DNA of 64,000 nucleotides from an uncultured Bacilli bacterium (GCA_934090795.1 CAKOJQ010000005.1:1-64000); one strand, 5' to 3'; counted from the first letter of the stretch, positions 1-9,027 are shown. The notes: generated from the letters alone by a model not told the origin. Program-made: numbers and translations.

Positions 1-92
1 TTTAACCACTTTTTTTATACAATAATTTACGACTATACGTAAAATTGCATGTTTCCCCGACTTTGTAAACACTATCAAGTAAGGCTTTTCTA

Positions 93-121
93 TTGACTTA
101 ATAATAAATGTTTGCTATAAT
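93..121 (+). promoter_or_regulatory. Sigma-A type promoter of the metallophosphoesterase gene
   Basis: A -35 box TTGACT (93-98) and a perfect -10 box TATAAT (116-121) are separated by 17 bp, and TGC just before the -10 box makes it an extended -10. It lies 31 bp before the ATG at 152, which has the strong ribosome site AAAGGAGG (138-145). Confidence 0.8.
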
Positions 122-151
122 ATATCACATATAAGCAAAAGGAGGATTTAT

Positions 152-1555
152 ATGGGAAGAAAAGCACAGACAATTTACGAGTATTTTAAAGAATATCCAG
201 AAGAAATGATAGATAAGGTTATATCAAATTTAAGTACTGATGATAAAATATTATTAGTTATAAGATATGGAGAAGATTTACATAATCCGTGTCCAAAAAA
301 AGAATGGAGTAATAATAAATATCGTTATCAATTTTATAAAGTATTAATTCCTAAAATTAGAACTTTATTAGAAGCAGAAAAAGAAAAAGAATATGATATG
401 GTTAAAGAAAATGAAGAAGAAAGTAAAAATATTGTTCAAGAAAGTATAAAAGAAGATCCTAAAGAAGTAGAAATATCTTCAATTCCGGCTTATACTATTT
501 ACGATCTAAATAATTACAAAGTATTAATTGATTTAATAAATAAAAATGTTTCAAATGCAGATATATGTAAGCAGCTAAATATTACTTTTTCTGAATTAAC
601 TTCAAAGTTATTAGAACTTAAGAACTTAGGTATATCATATCAAAGAAAATATTATTCAAATGGTATGATCCAATATGTACCTATTTCAAGAATATCATGT
701 TTAAAAAATAATGCTAAGCAAAGTCAAGAAGAAACAATTATAACTGATAAATTTGAAAACGAAATAAGAATTGTAGCTTCATCAGATTTTCATTATGGAA
801 ATAGTGAATGTCGTCAAGATTTAATTGAAAAAGCATTTAATTATTGCGTACAAAACGGAATTCATATTATTATGTGTGGTGGGGACTTACTTGATGGAGT
901 CTTCAGCAAGGGGACGCAAATAATATCAGATCCTTATGAGCAAGTTAAATATTTCTTAGAAAATTATCCACATGATGATTCAATTTTAACATTCTCTGTT
1001 GGTGGAGATCATGATTTATCAATATTAAATAGTTCTTGTTTAGATTTATCCTTAATTACATCTAATTATCGTCCAGATGTCATAATTCCGGGATATAATA
1101 ATAGTATTATAAACATTAAAAATGATATGATTCACCTATATCATCATACAGAAAATGGTGTTAAGTTTACACGAGATGCAGGAATCACATTGCATGGTCA
1201 CTCACACAATTATAGTATTAGAACAAGTTATAATGGTAAAACATTAGATATATGTGTTCCAAGCTTGTCAAATATATTACAACCAGTACCTACTATTTTA
1301 GATATGGCAATAAAATTTAAAAATGGTTTTATAAGTGAAGTTTGTGTTAAACAAATTATGTTAGAAAATAAACCGATAGTTTTAGGAGAATTTAATTATT
1401 ATAAAGATAATAATACAGTAGGCCCAATAAATAATACTGAAAATTATAAATCATTAGCAGAAGCAGCAATTCCAGTAGAAAGTAAATTTACTGATGATAT
1501 TGAAAAAACAACAATGTCTCAAATTGAAAAATTCAATAAAAGATATAAGTTGTAA
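152..1555 (+). CDS. Calcineurin-like metallophosphoesterase with N-terminal HTH-like region
   Basis: The 467-residue protein carries the metal-binding motifs of the calcineurin-like phosphoesterase superfamily in order in its second half: SSDFHYG, CGGDLLDG, GGDHD (in place of the common GNHD) and LHGHSHNY. These typically bind two metal ions for phosphomonoester, phosphodiester or nucleic acid cleavage; the substrate cannot be read from the sequence. Residues of about 125-155 (ISKNVSNAD-like, then a short helix-turn-helix-like stretch ending in LLELKNLGI) resemble a small DNA-binding domain. The first 110 residues are charged and helical. The gene is monocistronic, with its own promoter and terminator. 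Similar proteins occur in phages and in Firmicutes chromosomes, so an origin in a phage is possible but not shown. Confidence 0.75.
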   Translation: MGRKAQTIYEYFKEYPEEMIDKVISNLSTDDKILLVIRYGEDLHNPCPKKEWSNNKYRYQFYKVLIPKIRTLLEAEKEKEYDMVKENEEESKNIVQESIKEDPKEVEISSIPAYTIYDLNNYKVLIDLINKNVSNADICKQLNITFSELTSKLLELKNLGISYQRKYYSNGMIQYVPISRISCLKNNAKQSQEETIITDKFENEIRIVASSDFHYGNSECRQDLIEKAFNYCVQNGIHIIMCGGDLLDGVFSKGTQIISDPYEQVKYFLENYPHDDSILTFSVGGDHDLSILNSSCLDLSLITSNYRPDVIIPGYNNSIINIKNDMIHLYHHTENGVKFTRDAGITLHGHSHNYSIRTSYNGKTLDICVPSLSNILQPVPTILDMAIKFKNGFISEVCVKQIMLENKPIVLGEFNYYKDNNTVGPINNTENYKSLAEAAIPVESKFTDDIEKTTMSQIEKFNKRYKL

Positions 1556-1561
1556 AAGTAT

Positions 1562-1590
1562 AAAGATCCTTTAAATAAGGATTTTTTAAT
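1562..1590 (+). terminator. Rho-independent terminator
   Basis: A ten-pair stem with one G-T pair (1562-1571 with 1577-1586), a TAAAT loop and a run of T. It closes the phosphoesterase unit just before the heat-shock operon. Confidence 0.75.
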
Positions 1591-1622
1591 TTGTCTCTCA
1601 AAAAATAAAAAATTTAACAAAT

Positions 1623-1650
1623 TTAGCACTCATATATTGACAAGTGCTAA
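1623..1650 (+). promoter_or_regulatory. CIRCE operator 1 (HrcA site) overlapping the -35 box
   Basis: TTAGCACTC (1623-1631) and AAGTGCTAA (1642-1650) form an inverted repeat like CIRCE (TTAGCACTC-N9-GAGTGCTAA). The spacer is 10 instead of 9 and one arm has A for G. The -35 box TTGACA (1637-1642) lies inside it, so a bound repressor would cover the promoter. Confidence 0.85.
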
Positions 1651-1665
1651 GCATAATATTATAAT
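1637..1665 (+). promoter_or_regulatory. Heat-shock operon promoter
   Basis: Consensus boxes TTGACA (1637-1642) and TATAAT (1660-1665) with a 17-bp spacer. The promoter sits between and inside two CIRCE operators, so it is a strong sigma-A promoter held down by HrcA. Confidence 0.9.
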
Positions 1666-1669
1666 GATA

Positions 1670-1696
1670 TTAGCATTCAGGAAAAATGAGTGCTAA
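1670..1696 (+). promoter_or_regulatory. CIRCE operator 2 (HrcA site) at the transcription start
   Basis: TTAGCATTC (1670-1678), nine bases, GAGTGCTAA (1688-1696): the canonical 27-bp CIRCE layout with a single T for C. It begins a few bases after the -10 box and ends 17 bp before the hrcA start codon, so it covers the expected transcription start. Confidence 0.92.
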
Positions 1697-1713
1697 TAAA
1701 AGGGAGTGATTAA

Positions 1714-2703
1714 ATGAATAATCGTCAAAATAAACTTTTGAAACTGATTGTCGAAACATATATCAATACAATTAGACCTGTTGGATCTAAAAGTTTAGTA
1801 AAAAAACTTAAATGTTCTAGCGCAACAATTCGTAATGATATGGCATTCTTAGAAAGTTTAGGTTATTTAGAAAAGACTCACACATCAAGCGGACGTATTC
1901 CTTCAGAAGCAGGATACAAATATTATGTCGATAATTTAATGAAACCAAAAGAATTAACTGGAGAAGAAGTATTAAAATTACAAACTATTTTAAATAATAA
2001 GAATTTACCAGTCAGTGATTGTATCGTAAAATGTATGGAAATCATAAGTGATATTACCAATTATACAACCGTCATTTTAGGTAAAGAAAGTGAAAATAAT
2101 ACTTTAAAACAAATAAGTATTATCCCACTAGATACAAATAAAATAGTAGCCGTAGTTGTTACATCTTCTGGACATGTTGAAAATAAACAATTCATTATCC
2201 CAAACAATATAAGTATAAATGAATTAGTTAAAACAAGTGAACTTATCAATAAAGAATTATTTGGTACCAAATTATCAAGCATTAATGAAAAATTAGAATT
2301 TGAAATAAAACCAGTAATTGCCAAAAAAATAAAAGAACATGAAGCAATTATGAGATTATTTAAAGAAGCTTTTGAAGATTTCACTGTAAAAAATTCTGAT
2401 ATTCTATTTCAAGGTAAAACTAACATTTTAAAGCAGCCAGAATATGACGAACCAGATAAGATAAAAGGAATGATCAGTAAGCTTGAAAATATTGAATTAG
2501 TAAAGAAGATTGAAACAGATGATGAAGGAATTAACATATACATTGGTGAAGAAAATGAATTTGATCCAAATGTAACTGTTATTAAAACTAGTTATAATAT
2601 TGCAGGAGAAGAAGGAACGATTGCTATAATAGGTCCAAAAAGAATGGAATACGATAAAGTAGTTACACTTCTTAACTACTTAAAAAGTTACTTAGAAAGG
2701 TGA
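1714..2703 (+). CDS. hrcA: Heat-inducible transcription repressor HrcA
   Basis: A protein of 329 residues, close to the usual length of about 340. The N-terminal winged helix begins NNRQNKLLKLIVETYI and contains PVGSKSLVKK and SSATIRNDMAFLE, then SSGRIPSEAGYKYYVD, all typical of HrcA. A GAF-like middle domain and the C-terminal dimerization part follow. HrcA binds CIRCE and represses the class I heat-shock genes; two CIRCE sites lie directly upstream, so the gene represses itself and grpE-dnaK. The ribosome site AGGGAGTG precedes the ATG. The TGA stop overlaps the ribosome site of grpE. In Bacilli HrcA needs GroEL to fold; groEL is not in the window. Confidence 0.95.
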   Translation: MNNRQNKLLKLIVETYINTIRPVGSKSLVKKLKCSSATIRNDMAFLESLGYLEKTHTSSGRIPSEAGYKYYVDNLMKPKELTGEEVLKLQTILNNKNLPVSDCIVKCMEIISDITNYTTVILGKESENNTLKQISIIPLDTNKIVAVVVTSSGHVENKQFIIPNNISINELVKTSELINKELFGTKLSSINEKLEFEIKPVIAKKIKEHEAIMRLFKEAFEDFTVKNSDILFQGKTNILKQPEYDEPDKIKGMISKLENIELVKKIETDDEGINIYIGEENEFDPNVTVIKTSYNIAGEEGTIAIIGPKRMEYDKVVTLLNYLKSYLER

Positions 2704-2708
2704 TTCAA

Positions 2709-3254
2709 ATGGAAAAAGAACACAAAAAGAAAAATGTAGTAGAAGAAGAAGCAAAAGAGAAAAATGAAAAACATGAAAACAAACACAATGAACTGCAAAA
2801 AGAAATTGAAGAATTAAAAATCAAATTGTCTGAAGAGCAAGCCAAATCAATGCGAATTCAAGCCGAAATGATGAACTTTAAAAGAAGAAAAGAAGATGAG
2901 ATAGCAAATATTTATAAGTATTCAAATGAAGAATTAATTGAAGATTTGTTGCCAACTATTGATAACTTTGAAAGAGCATTAAAAGCCGAAATATCAGATG
3001 AAGCAAGTGATGAAGTAAAAAAATATCTAGAAGGATTTAAAATGATTTATACAAATTTGATTAAACTGCTTACTGATTTAGGTGTTAAAGAAATAGAAGC
3101 ATCAGGAATTGAATTTGATCCAAATTATCATCAAGCCGTTTTAACTGAAAAAGATGAAAATAAGCCTTCAAATGTAATATTAGAAGTATTGCAAAAAGGA
3201 TATATTTACAAAGATAAAGTAATTCGTCCAGCAATGGTTAAAGTTAATGAGTAA
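2709..3254 (+). CDS. grpE: Nucleotide exchange factor GrpE
   Basis: A protein of 181 residues counted from the ATG at 2709, which sits five bases after AGGTGA; a GTG at 2700 would add three residues but has no better site. A long charged coiled coil (residues about 1-70) is followed by the head domain with LIEDLLPTIDNFERAL, GVKEIEASGIEFDPNYHQAV and GYIYKDKVIRPAMVKV, the GrpE signature. GrpE releases ADP from DnaK and acts as its thermosensor. It is translationally linked to hrcA. Confidence 0.93.
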   Translation: MEKEHKKKNVVEEEAKEKNEKHENKHNELQKEIEELKIKLSEEQAKSMRIQAEMMNFKRRKEDEIANIYKYSNEELIEDLLPTIDNFERALKAEISDEASDEVKKYLEGFKMIYTNLIKLLTDLGVKEIEASGIEFDPNYHQAVLTEKDENKPSNVILEVLQKGYIYKDKVIRPAMVKVNE

Positions 3255-3275
3255 ATTTATAAGGGAGTTTTTTAA

Positions 3276-3593
3276 ATGAATATTGAAAACGAAATAAAAA
3301 ATTTAATGAATGAAGAGCTAGATAATTGTAGTGAAAACTATGCAAATTGTTTAGAATTAATGGTTAAATTAAGGCCATTAGATGAAAATGATATAGAATA
3401 TAATAATGTATATCAGGAATTTGCTAAAACGTTTGCTAAATTAAGTAAAGAAGAACAAGATTCCTTAAGAAGAATTTATGAATTAGATAATGCTATTGTT
3501 GAAGAAATAGCAAAAAATAAAGAAGAACAATATGATTATGAATTAAAAAATAAATTAAAAAAAGAAAAAATTAATTCTGCTCACAGAAGATAA
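3276..3593 (+). CDS. Unknown 105-residue protein inside the dnaK operon
   Basis: I do not recognise this protein. It is acidic in its first half, helical throughout, has no cysteine-based motif, signal peptide or membrane segment, and ends in a lysine-rich tail (KNKLKKEKINSAHRR). It has a good ribosome site (AAGGGAG, 3261-3267) and fits tightly between grpE (21 bp before) and dnaK (22 bp after), with codon use like its neighbours, so it is very probably expressed as part of the CIRCE-controlled operon. Most Firmicutes have no gene at this place. A role linked to the DnaK machine is inferred only from its position. Confidence 0.7.
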   Translation: MNIENEIKNLMNEELDNCSENYANCLELMVKLRPLDENDIEYNNVYQEFAKTFAKLSKEEQDSLRRIYELDNAIVEEIAKNKEEQYDYELKNKLKKEKINSAHRR

Positions 3594-3615
3594 ATAAGAA
3601 AGGAAATGATTAATT

Positions 3616-5436
3616 ATGAGTAAAATTATAGGTATAGATTTAGGAACAACAAACAGTTGTGTAGCTGTTTTAGAAGGTGGAGAACCAAAAGTTATTGTTA
3701 ACCCTGAAGGCGACAGAACAACTCCATCAGTAGTTGCTAGTAAAAAAGGAGAAATCCTAGTAGGTGTTACTGCTAAAAGACAAGCTGTAACAAATCCTGA
3801 AAACACAATTAGTTCAATTAAAAGACATATGGGAACTGATTATAAAGTTGAAATGGATGGTAAAAAATACACTCCAGAAGAAATTAGTGCAAAAATTTTA
3901 ATGAAATTAAAAGCTGATGCTGAAGCATATTTAGGAGAAAAAGTTACAAAAGCTGTTATAACAGTTCCAGCATATTTTAACGATGCTCAAAGACAAGCAA
4001 CAAAAAATGCTGGTAAAATAGCAGGCTTGGAAGTAGAAAGAATTATCAATGAACCAACTGCTGCAAGTTTAGCATATGGTCTTGATAAACAAGATAAACA
4101 AGAAACTGTATTAGTTTACGATTTAGGTGGTGGTACATTTGATGTATCTATCCTTGAATTAGGTGATGGTGTATTCGAAGTTAAAGCAACAAGTGGTAAT
4201 AACCATTTAGGTGGAGATGACTTTGATAAATGCATTATGGATTATCTAGTATCTGAATTCAAGAAAGAAAACGGAATTGATCTATCTAAAGATAAAATGG
4301 CAATGCAAAGAATTAAAGATGCTGCCGAAAAAGCTAAAAAAGATTTAAGTGGTATGTCTACAACAAATATCAACTTACCATTTATTACTCAAACTGAAAG
4401 TGGACCAGTTCATATGGATATCAACTTATCAAAAGCTAAATTTGAAGACTTGTGTCGTGACTTATTTGATTCAACATTAGAACCAGTTCGTAAAGCCTTA
4501 AAGGATGCAAATCTTAAAGCATCAGATATTGATGAAGTAATCCTAGTTGGTGGATCAACTCGTATTCCTTACATTCAAGAATTAGTTAAAAAAGAATTAG
4601 GAAAAGAACCAAATAAGAGTGTTAACCCTGATGAAGTAGTTGCTATGGGTGCTGCTATTCAAGGTGGAGTTTTAACTGGAGAAGTTAATGACTTAGTATT
4701 ATTAGATGTTACACCATTATCACTTGGTATCGAAACTTTAGGTGATGTAATGACTGTATTAATTCCAAGAAATACAACAATTCCAACAAGTAAATCACAA
4801 GTGTTCTCAACAGCTCAAGATAACCAACCAGCCGTAGATATTCATGTATTACAAGGTGAAAGAACAATGGCTGCTGATAATAAAACCCTTGGAAGATTCC
4901 AATTACTAAATATTCCACCAGCACCAAGAGGAGTTCCTCAAATTGAAGTAACATTTGATATTGATGCTAACGGAATAGTTAACGTAAAAGCAAAAGATTT
5001 AGGAACTAATAAAGAACAATCAATAACTATTACATCAAATACAAATTTAACTGATGAAGAAATCGATAAAATGATGAAAGAAGCAGAAGCCAATAAAGAA
5101 GCTGATGAAAAACGTAAAGCTGAAGCTGATACTCGTAATGAAGCTGATCAAACAATATTTGCTTGCGAAAAAGCAGTTAAAGATTTAGGCGATAAATTAA
5201 CTGATGCTGAAAAGAAAGAAACTGAAGATTTAATTGCTGACTTAAAGAAAGCTTTAGAAGGAACAGATATTGATGCAATAAAAGATAAAACAAAAGCATT
5301 AAATGACAAAGCAATGGCATTAGCAACTAAGGTTTATGAAGAAGCTGCTAAAACAGCTGAAGCAAATAAAAACAATGATTCATCAAAAGATAAAAATGAT
5401 GGTGCTGAAGAGGCCGAATTTGTAAACAAAGACTAA
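3616..5436 (+). CDS. dnaK: Molecular chaperone DnaK (Hsp70)
   Basis: A 606-residue Hsp70. The ATPase domain starts IIGIDLGTTNSCVAV and contains NEPTAASLAYGLD, DLGGGTFDVSILE and VILVGGSTRIPYIQ. The linker DLVLLDVTPLSLGIE leads to the substrate-binding domain and a helical lid ending in a charged, flexible tail (EEAEFVNKD). It folds and refolds cytosolic proteins together with DnaJ and GrpE. As in other Gram-positive DnaKs, the ATPase domain lacks the roughly 24-residue insertion seen in Proteobacteria, judged by its short length. The ribosome site is AGGAAATG upstream of the ATG. A strong hairpin follows the gene, so dnaJ is partly uncoupled from it. Confidence 0.97.
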   Translation: MSKIIGIDLGTTNSCVAVLEGGEPKVIVNPEGDRTTPSVVASKKGEILVGVTAKRQAVTNPENTISSIKRHMGTDYKVEMDGKKYTPEEISAKILMKLKADAEAYLGEKVTKAVITVPAYFNDAQRQATKNAGKIAGLEVERIINEPTAASLAYGLDKQDKQETVLVYDLGGGTFDVSILELGDGVFEVKATSGNNHLGGDDFDKCIMDYLVSEFKKENGIDLSKDKMAMQRIKDAAEKAKKDLSGMSTTNINLPFITQTESGPVHMDINLSKAKFEDLCRDLFDSTLEPVRKALKDANLKASDIDEVILVGGSTRIPYIQELVKKELGKEPNKSVNPDEVVAMGAAIQGGVLTGEVNDLVLLDVTPLSLGIETLGDVMTVLIPRNTTIPTSKSQVFSTAQDNQPAVDIHVLQGERTMAADNKTLGRFQLLNIPPAPRGVPQIEVTFDIDANGIVNVKAKDLGTNKEQSITITSNTNLTDEEIDKMMKEAEANKEADEKRKAEADTRNEADQTIFACEKAVKDLGDKLTDAEKKETEDLIADLKKALEGTDIDAIKDKTKALNDKAMALATKVYEEAAKTAEANKNNDSSKDKNDGAEEAEFVNKD

Positions 5437-5447
5437 TTAGTAAAGCA

Positions 5448-5475
5448 AAAAGTTCTAGTTATTGCTAGAACTTTT
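5448..5475 (+). terminator. Terminator after dnaK
   Basis: A perfect 11-bp stem (5448-5458 with 5465-5475) around a TTATTG loop. The T tail is only four bases, so some read-through into pepF-dnaJ is likely; no clear promoter is seen in the 40 bp before pepF. Confidence 0.75.
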
Positions 5476-5515
5476 AACTAATTATGATTAAAAAATATAA
5501 ATAAAAGGGTAATTT

Positions 5516-7318
5516 ATGATAAAACAAAAAACAAGAAATGATATAGATGATAAATATAAATGGGATTTAACTGCAATATTTAAAAATGACGAAGAGTTTT
5601 TAAAAGAATTAGATAAAAGCAAAGATTTAGTAAGTGAAATTATTAAGTTTAAAGGTCATATATTAGATAGTTCTGCTTCACTTTATAATTATTTTAAAAC
5701 AAGTGAAAAAATAGAAAGAAAACTATATAAATTATATTATTATGCTAATTTAAAGCATGATGAAGATACTACTAATCCTAAATATCAAGAATATTATCAA
5801 AAAATTCAAAAAATATTAACAAAATATACTGAAGATACATCTTTTGTAGCACCAGAAATGATGAAGAAAGAATTTAATTATGTTAAAAAATTAATTGAAG
5901 AAAATAGTAAGTTAAAAGATTATGAACATAATTTAGAAGATTTTTATCGCTATAAGAAACATACATTAACAGATAAAGAAGAAAAAATATTAGGTACTCT
6001 ATCAGATGTATTAGGTAAAAATGCTGAGACATTTGAAGCTCTAACTGATAGTGATTTAAAATTTGGTAATATAAAAGATGAAAATGGTAAAATAATTGAA
6101 TTTACTGAAAGTAATTGGAGTAAAATTGCAAGATCTCCATCAAGAAAAGTCCGTAAAAAAGGATTTAAATTATTATACAAAAGATACGCTGAATTTAAAA
6201 ACACATTAGCAAGTACATTTGCTGGTAATGTTGATGTATTAATAAATTTAGCTAAAATAAGAAATTTTTCATCGTCACTAGAAGCATCCTTATTTGATGA
6301 TGCAATTAGTAAAGAAGTTTATATAAATGTAATTAACACAGTAAAAAACAATTTAGAACCTCTTTATAATTATTATAATTTAAAGAAAGAATGTTTAGGA
6401 TTAGATAAAATGCATTTATATGATATATATGTTGATTTAAAACAAGATTACAACCGTGAGTTTACATTTGAAGAAGCAAAAGATTTAGTATTTAAAGCAT
6501 TAAAACCATTAGGCGATGATTATTTAAATATTTTGCAAAAAGCTTTTGATGAAAAATGGATTGATGTATATAATAATGTTGGAAAAAGAAGTGGAGCATA
6601 TTCAAGTGGATTTTATGATACATATCCTTATGTTCTTCTTAACTTTGAAGGAAAATTAGATGACGTATCAACTCTTGCTCATGAATTAGGACATTCTGTT
6701 CATACTTATCTATCTTGCCATAACAATACATATAATAATTCAAGTTATAAAATCTTTGTTGCTGAAGTAGCATCAACCGTTAATGAAATGTTATTAAGAC
6801 TTTATCTACTTAATAATTCTAAAAATGATAATGAAAAATTATATATATTAAATCAAATCATGGAACTATTTAAATCTACAATTTATCGTCAAACTATGTT
6901 TGCTGAATTTGAAATGAATATGCATAATTTAAGAAATAATGGTGAAGCATTAACTTATGAATTGTTATGTCAAAAATATTACGATTTAAATAAAATCTAT
7001 TTTGGTAAGGATGTTATAGTAGATAAAGAAATAATGTATGAATGGGAAAGAATTCCACACTTCTATTATGATTTCTATGTTTATAAATATGTTATTGGTC
7101 TTGCATGTGCATGTAAAATTGCAAGAGACATTTATAATAAAGTTCCAAACGCTTTAGAAAATTATAAAAAGTTTTTAAAGAGTGGTGGTTCAAATTACCC
7201 AAGTGAAGAATTAAAATACGCAGGAATAGATATTACTAAACCTGATGTATTAGTAGATGCAATAAATTTCTTTGATGAAACAGTTAAAGAGTATCAAAAA
7301 ATATTAAGAAAGAGGTAA
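5516..7318 (+). CDS. pepF: Oligoendopeptidase F (M3 zinc metallopeptidase)
   Basis: A protein of 600 residues, the usual PepF length. The zinc site TLAHELGHSVHTYL puts H389, E390 and H393 in HExxH, and a following glutamate lies in VAEVASTVNEMLLR about 27 residues later, as in M3B peptidases. The N-terminal half (NDIDDKYKWDLTAIF) matches the family start. It cleaves short peptides in the cytosol. It lies between dnaK and dnaJ, four bases before the dnaJ start codon, so it is cotranscribed with dnaJ. This placement is unusual and suggests that peptide turnover is induced together with refolding. Confidence 0.93.
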   Translation: MIKQKTRNDIDDKYKWDLTAIFKNDEEFLKELDKSKDLVSEIIKFKGHILDSSASLYNYFKTSEKIERKLYKLYYYANLKHDEDTTNPKYQEYYQKIQKILTKYTEDTSFVAPEMMKKEFNYVKKLIEENSKLKDYEHNLEDFYRYKKHTLTDKEEKILGTLSDVLGKNAETFEALTDSDLKFGNIKDENGKIIEFTESNWSKIARSPSRKVRKKGFKLLYKRYAEFKNTLASTFAGNVDVLINLAKIRNFSSSLEASLFDDAISKEVYINVINTVKNNLEPLYNYYNLKKECLGLDKMHLYDIYVDLKQDYNREFTFEEAKDLVFKALKPLGDDYLNILQKAFDEKWIDVYNNVGKRSGAYSSGFYDTYPYVLLNFEGKLDDVSTLAHELGHSVHTYLSCHNNTYNNSSYKIFVAEVASTVNEMLLRLYLLNNSKNDNEKLYILNQIMELFKSTIYRQTMFAEFEMNMHNLRNNGEALTYELLCQKYYDLNKIYFGKDVIVDKEIMYEWERIPHFYYDFYVYKYVIGLACACKIARDIYNKVPNALENYKKFLKSGGSNYPSEELKYAGIDITKPDVLVDAINFFDETVKEYQKILRKR

Positions 7319-7322
7319 TAAA

Positions 7323-8462
7323 ATGGCTAAAAAGGATTATTATGAAACATTAGGTGTATCTAAAACCGCTACTGATGCAGAAATTAAAAGTGCATTCAGA
7401 AAAATGGCTAAACAATACCATCCAGATGTAAATAAAGAGCCTGGTGCTGCTGAAAAATTTAAAGAAATATCTGAAGCCTATAGTGTTCTATCTGATGAAA
7501 ATAAGCGAAAAATATATGATCAATATGGAGCTGATGCTGTAAATAATGCTGGTCAAGGTGGTGCCGAAGGATTTGGCGGTTTTGGTGGATTTCAAGGTGG
7601 ATTTGGAGATTTTTCTGGATTTGGTTTTGGTCAAGATGATTTAGAAGACATTATTAGTTCATTCTTTGGTGGAAGTTCATCCAAATCAAGAAAAGCAGGA
7701 GCAACTAAAGGTGAAGATTCACTAGTAAGAATTAACTTAACATTTGATGAAGCAGTATTTGGTTGTGAAAAATCATTTAAAATAAGTTTAAATACTATGT
7801 GTTCTGATTGTAATGGTAAAGGTGGTTTAAATTCCCATACATGTTCTAAATGTAATGGTAAAGGTCGTATTCTTTCACAGCAAAGAACATTGTTCGGTGT
7901 AACTACAGTTCAAACAGTATGTCCTAATTGTCGTGGAACAGGTGAAGAATTTACAAAAACATGTTCAACATGTCGTGGCACAGGAAGATGTAAAGGTGAA
8001 AAAACAATCACATTAAGAGTTCCATCAGGCGTTAAAGCAGGAGATCAAATGCGTATGGCTGGAAAAGGTTCAGCAGGAACAAATGGTGGACCAAATGGCG
8101 ATATATATATTGAATTTGCAGTTAAAGAACATCCGTTATTTGTTAGAGATGGACGAAATATTATTTTAGAAGTTCCTCTTACAATTACAGAAGCTGTTCT
8201 TGGCTGCATAAAAGAAATTCCAACCATTAATGGTAAAACTAAAATTGAAATTGATGCTGGAATTCAAAATGGTGAAGAATTAAAGTTTCGTGGAAAAGGT
8301 ATAACTGAAGAACGTACCGGTAAAACTGGAGATATGATTATTAAAATCAAAGTTGTTATTCCTAAAAAATTAGATCGAACTCAAAAAGCATTATTTAAAG
8401 ATTTAAGTGAAACAGATTTAACAAATAACGAGGAAATCAAAAAGTTTAATAAATATCTATAA
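7323..8462 (+). CDS. dnaJ: Chaperone protein DnaJ (Hsp40)
   Basis: A 379-residue type I Hsp40. The J domain (about 1-70) has YHPDVNK with the HPD triad that stimulates DnaK ATPase. A Gly/Phe-rich linker follows (about 78-115), then four CxxCxGxG zinc repeats (CSDCNGKG, CSKCNGKG, CPNCRGTG, CSTCRGTG) and the two C-terminal substrate domains. It delivers unfolded clients to DnaK. The end of the gene forms the first arm of a 15-bp hairpin, and the TAA stop lies in the loop. Confidence 0.96.
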   Translation: MAKKDYYETLGVSKTATDAEIKSAFRKMAKQYHPDVNKEPGAAEKFKEISEAYSVLSDENKRKIYDQYGADAVNNAGQGGAEGFGGFGGFQGGFGDFSGFGFGQDDLEDIISSFFGGSSSKSRKAGATKGEDSLVRINLTFDEAVFGCEKSFKISLNTMCSDCNGKGGLNSHTCSKCNGKGRILSQQRTLFGVTTVQTVCPNCRGTGEEFTKTCSTCRGTGRCKGEKTITLRVPSGVKAGDQMRMAGKGSAGTNGGPNGDIYIEFAVKEHPLFVRDGRNIILEVPLTITEAVLGCIKEIPTINGKTKIEIDAGIQNGEELKFRGKGITEERTGKTGDMIIKIKVVIPKKLDRTQKALFKDLSETDLTNNEEIKKFNKYL

Positions 8463-8483
8463 TCAGAGTTTATTAAACTTTTT
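8439..8483 (+). terminator. Terminator that begins inside the dnaJ coding sequence
   Basis: A perfect 15-bp inverted repeat (8439-8453 with 8469-8483) around a 15-base loop that contains the dnaJ stop codon (8460-8462), ending in five T. A ribosome finishing dnaJ would cover the first arm. Confidence 0.75.
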
Positions 8484-8529
8484 ATATTTGATATAATTTA
8501 GTAGTACAAGAAAGTAGTTGATTATTAGC

Positions 8530-9027
8530 ATGGAACAAATAAAAAAATGGCTTAAAGAAAACTTATTATTTACTATATTACTTTTAATAATTATCATAAT
8601 TAGAATATTTTTTTATTCACCAATTAGAGTAAATGGCAGTAGCATGTATCCAACCCTACAAGACAAAGAATTTATGATATTAAATAAAATTGGTTTACAA
8701 AAAGGAATTAATCGTTTTGATATAGTTGTTGTTGAATCAAACGGAAAATACATTATAAAAAGAGTAATTGGACTTCCTGGTGAATCAATTATGTATAGTG
8801 ATAATAAATTATATATTAATGGTAAAGTAATTGAAGATAATTATTCTAAAAGCGAAACTGAAAATTTTGAAAATGTTATACTAAAAGATAATGAATACTT
8901 TGTAATGGGAGATAATAGGGAAGTATCTAAAGACAGCCGTGTAATAGGACCAGTAAATATTAAAAATATTAAAGGAAAAACTAATTTAGTAATTTTTCCA
9001 TTTAGTAAATTAGGAATTGTTGAATGA
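8530..9027 (+). CDS. lepB: Signal peptidase I
   Basis: A protein of 165 residues from the ATG at 8530; a TTG at 8518 would add four. One N-terminal membrane segment (LLFTILLLIIIIIRIFF) is followed by the S26 boxes: NGSSMYPTL with the catalytic serine, YIIKRVIGLPGE with the catalytic lysine, and FVMGDNREVSKDSRVIGPV. It cuts signal peptides from exported proteins on the outer face of the membrane. A TATAAT at 8492-8497 may be its -10 box, just after the dnaJ terminator. The stop overlaps the holA start (ATGA). Confidence 0.92.
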   Translation: MEQIKKWLKENLLFTILLLIIIIIRIFFYSPIRVNGSSMYPTLQDKEFMILNKIGLQKGINRFDIVVVESNGKYIIKRVIGLPGESIMYSDNKLYINGKVIEDNYSKSETENFENVILKDNEYFVMGDNREVSKDSRVIGPVNIKNIKGKTNLVIFPFSKLGIVE

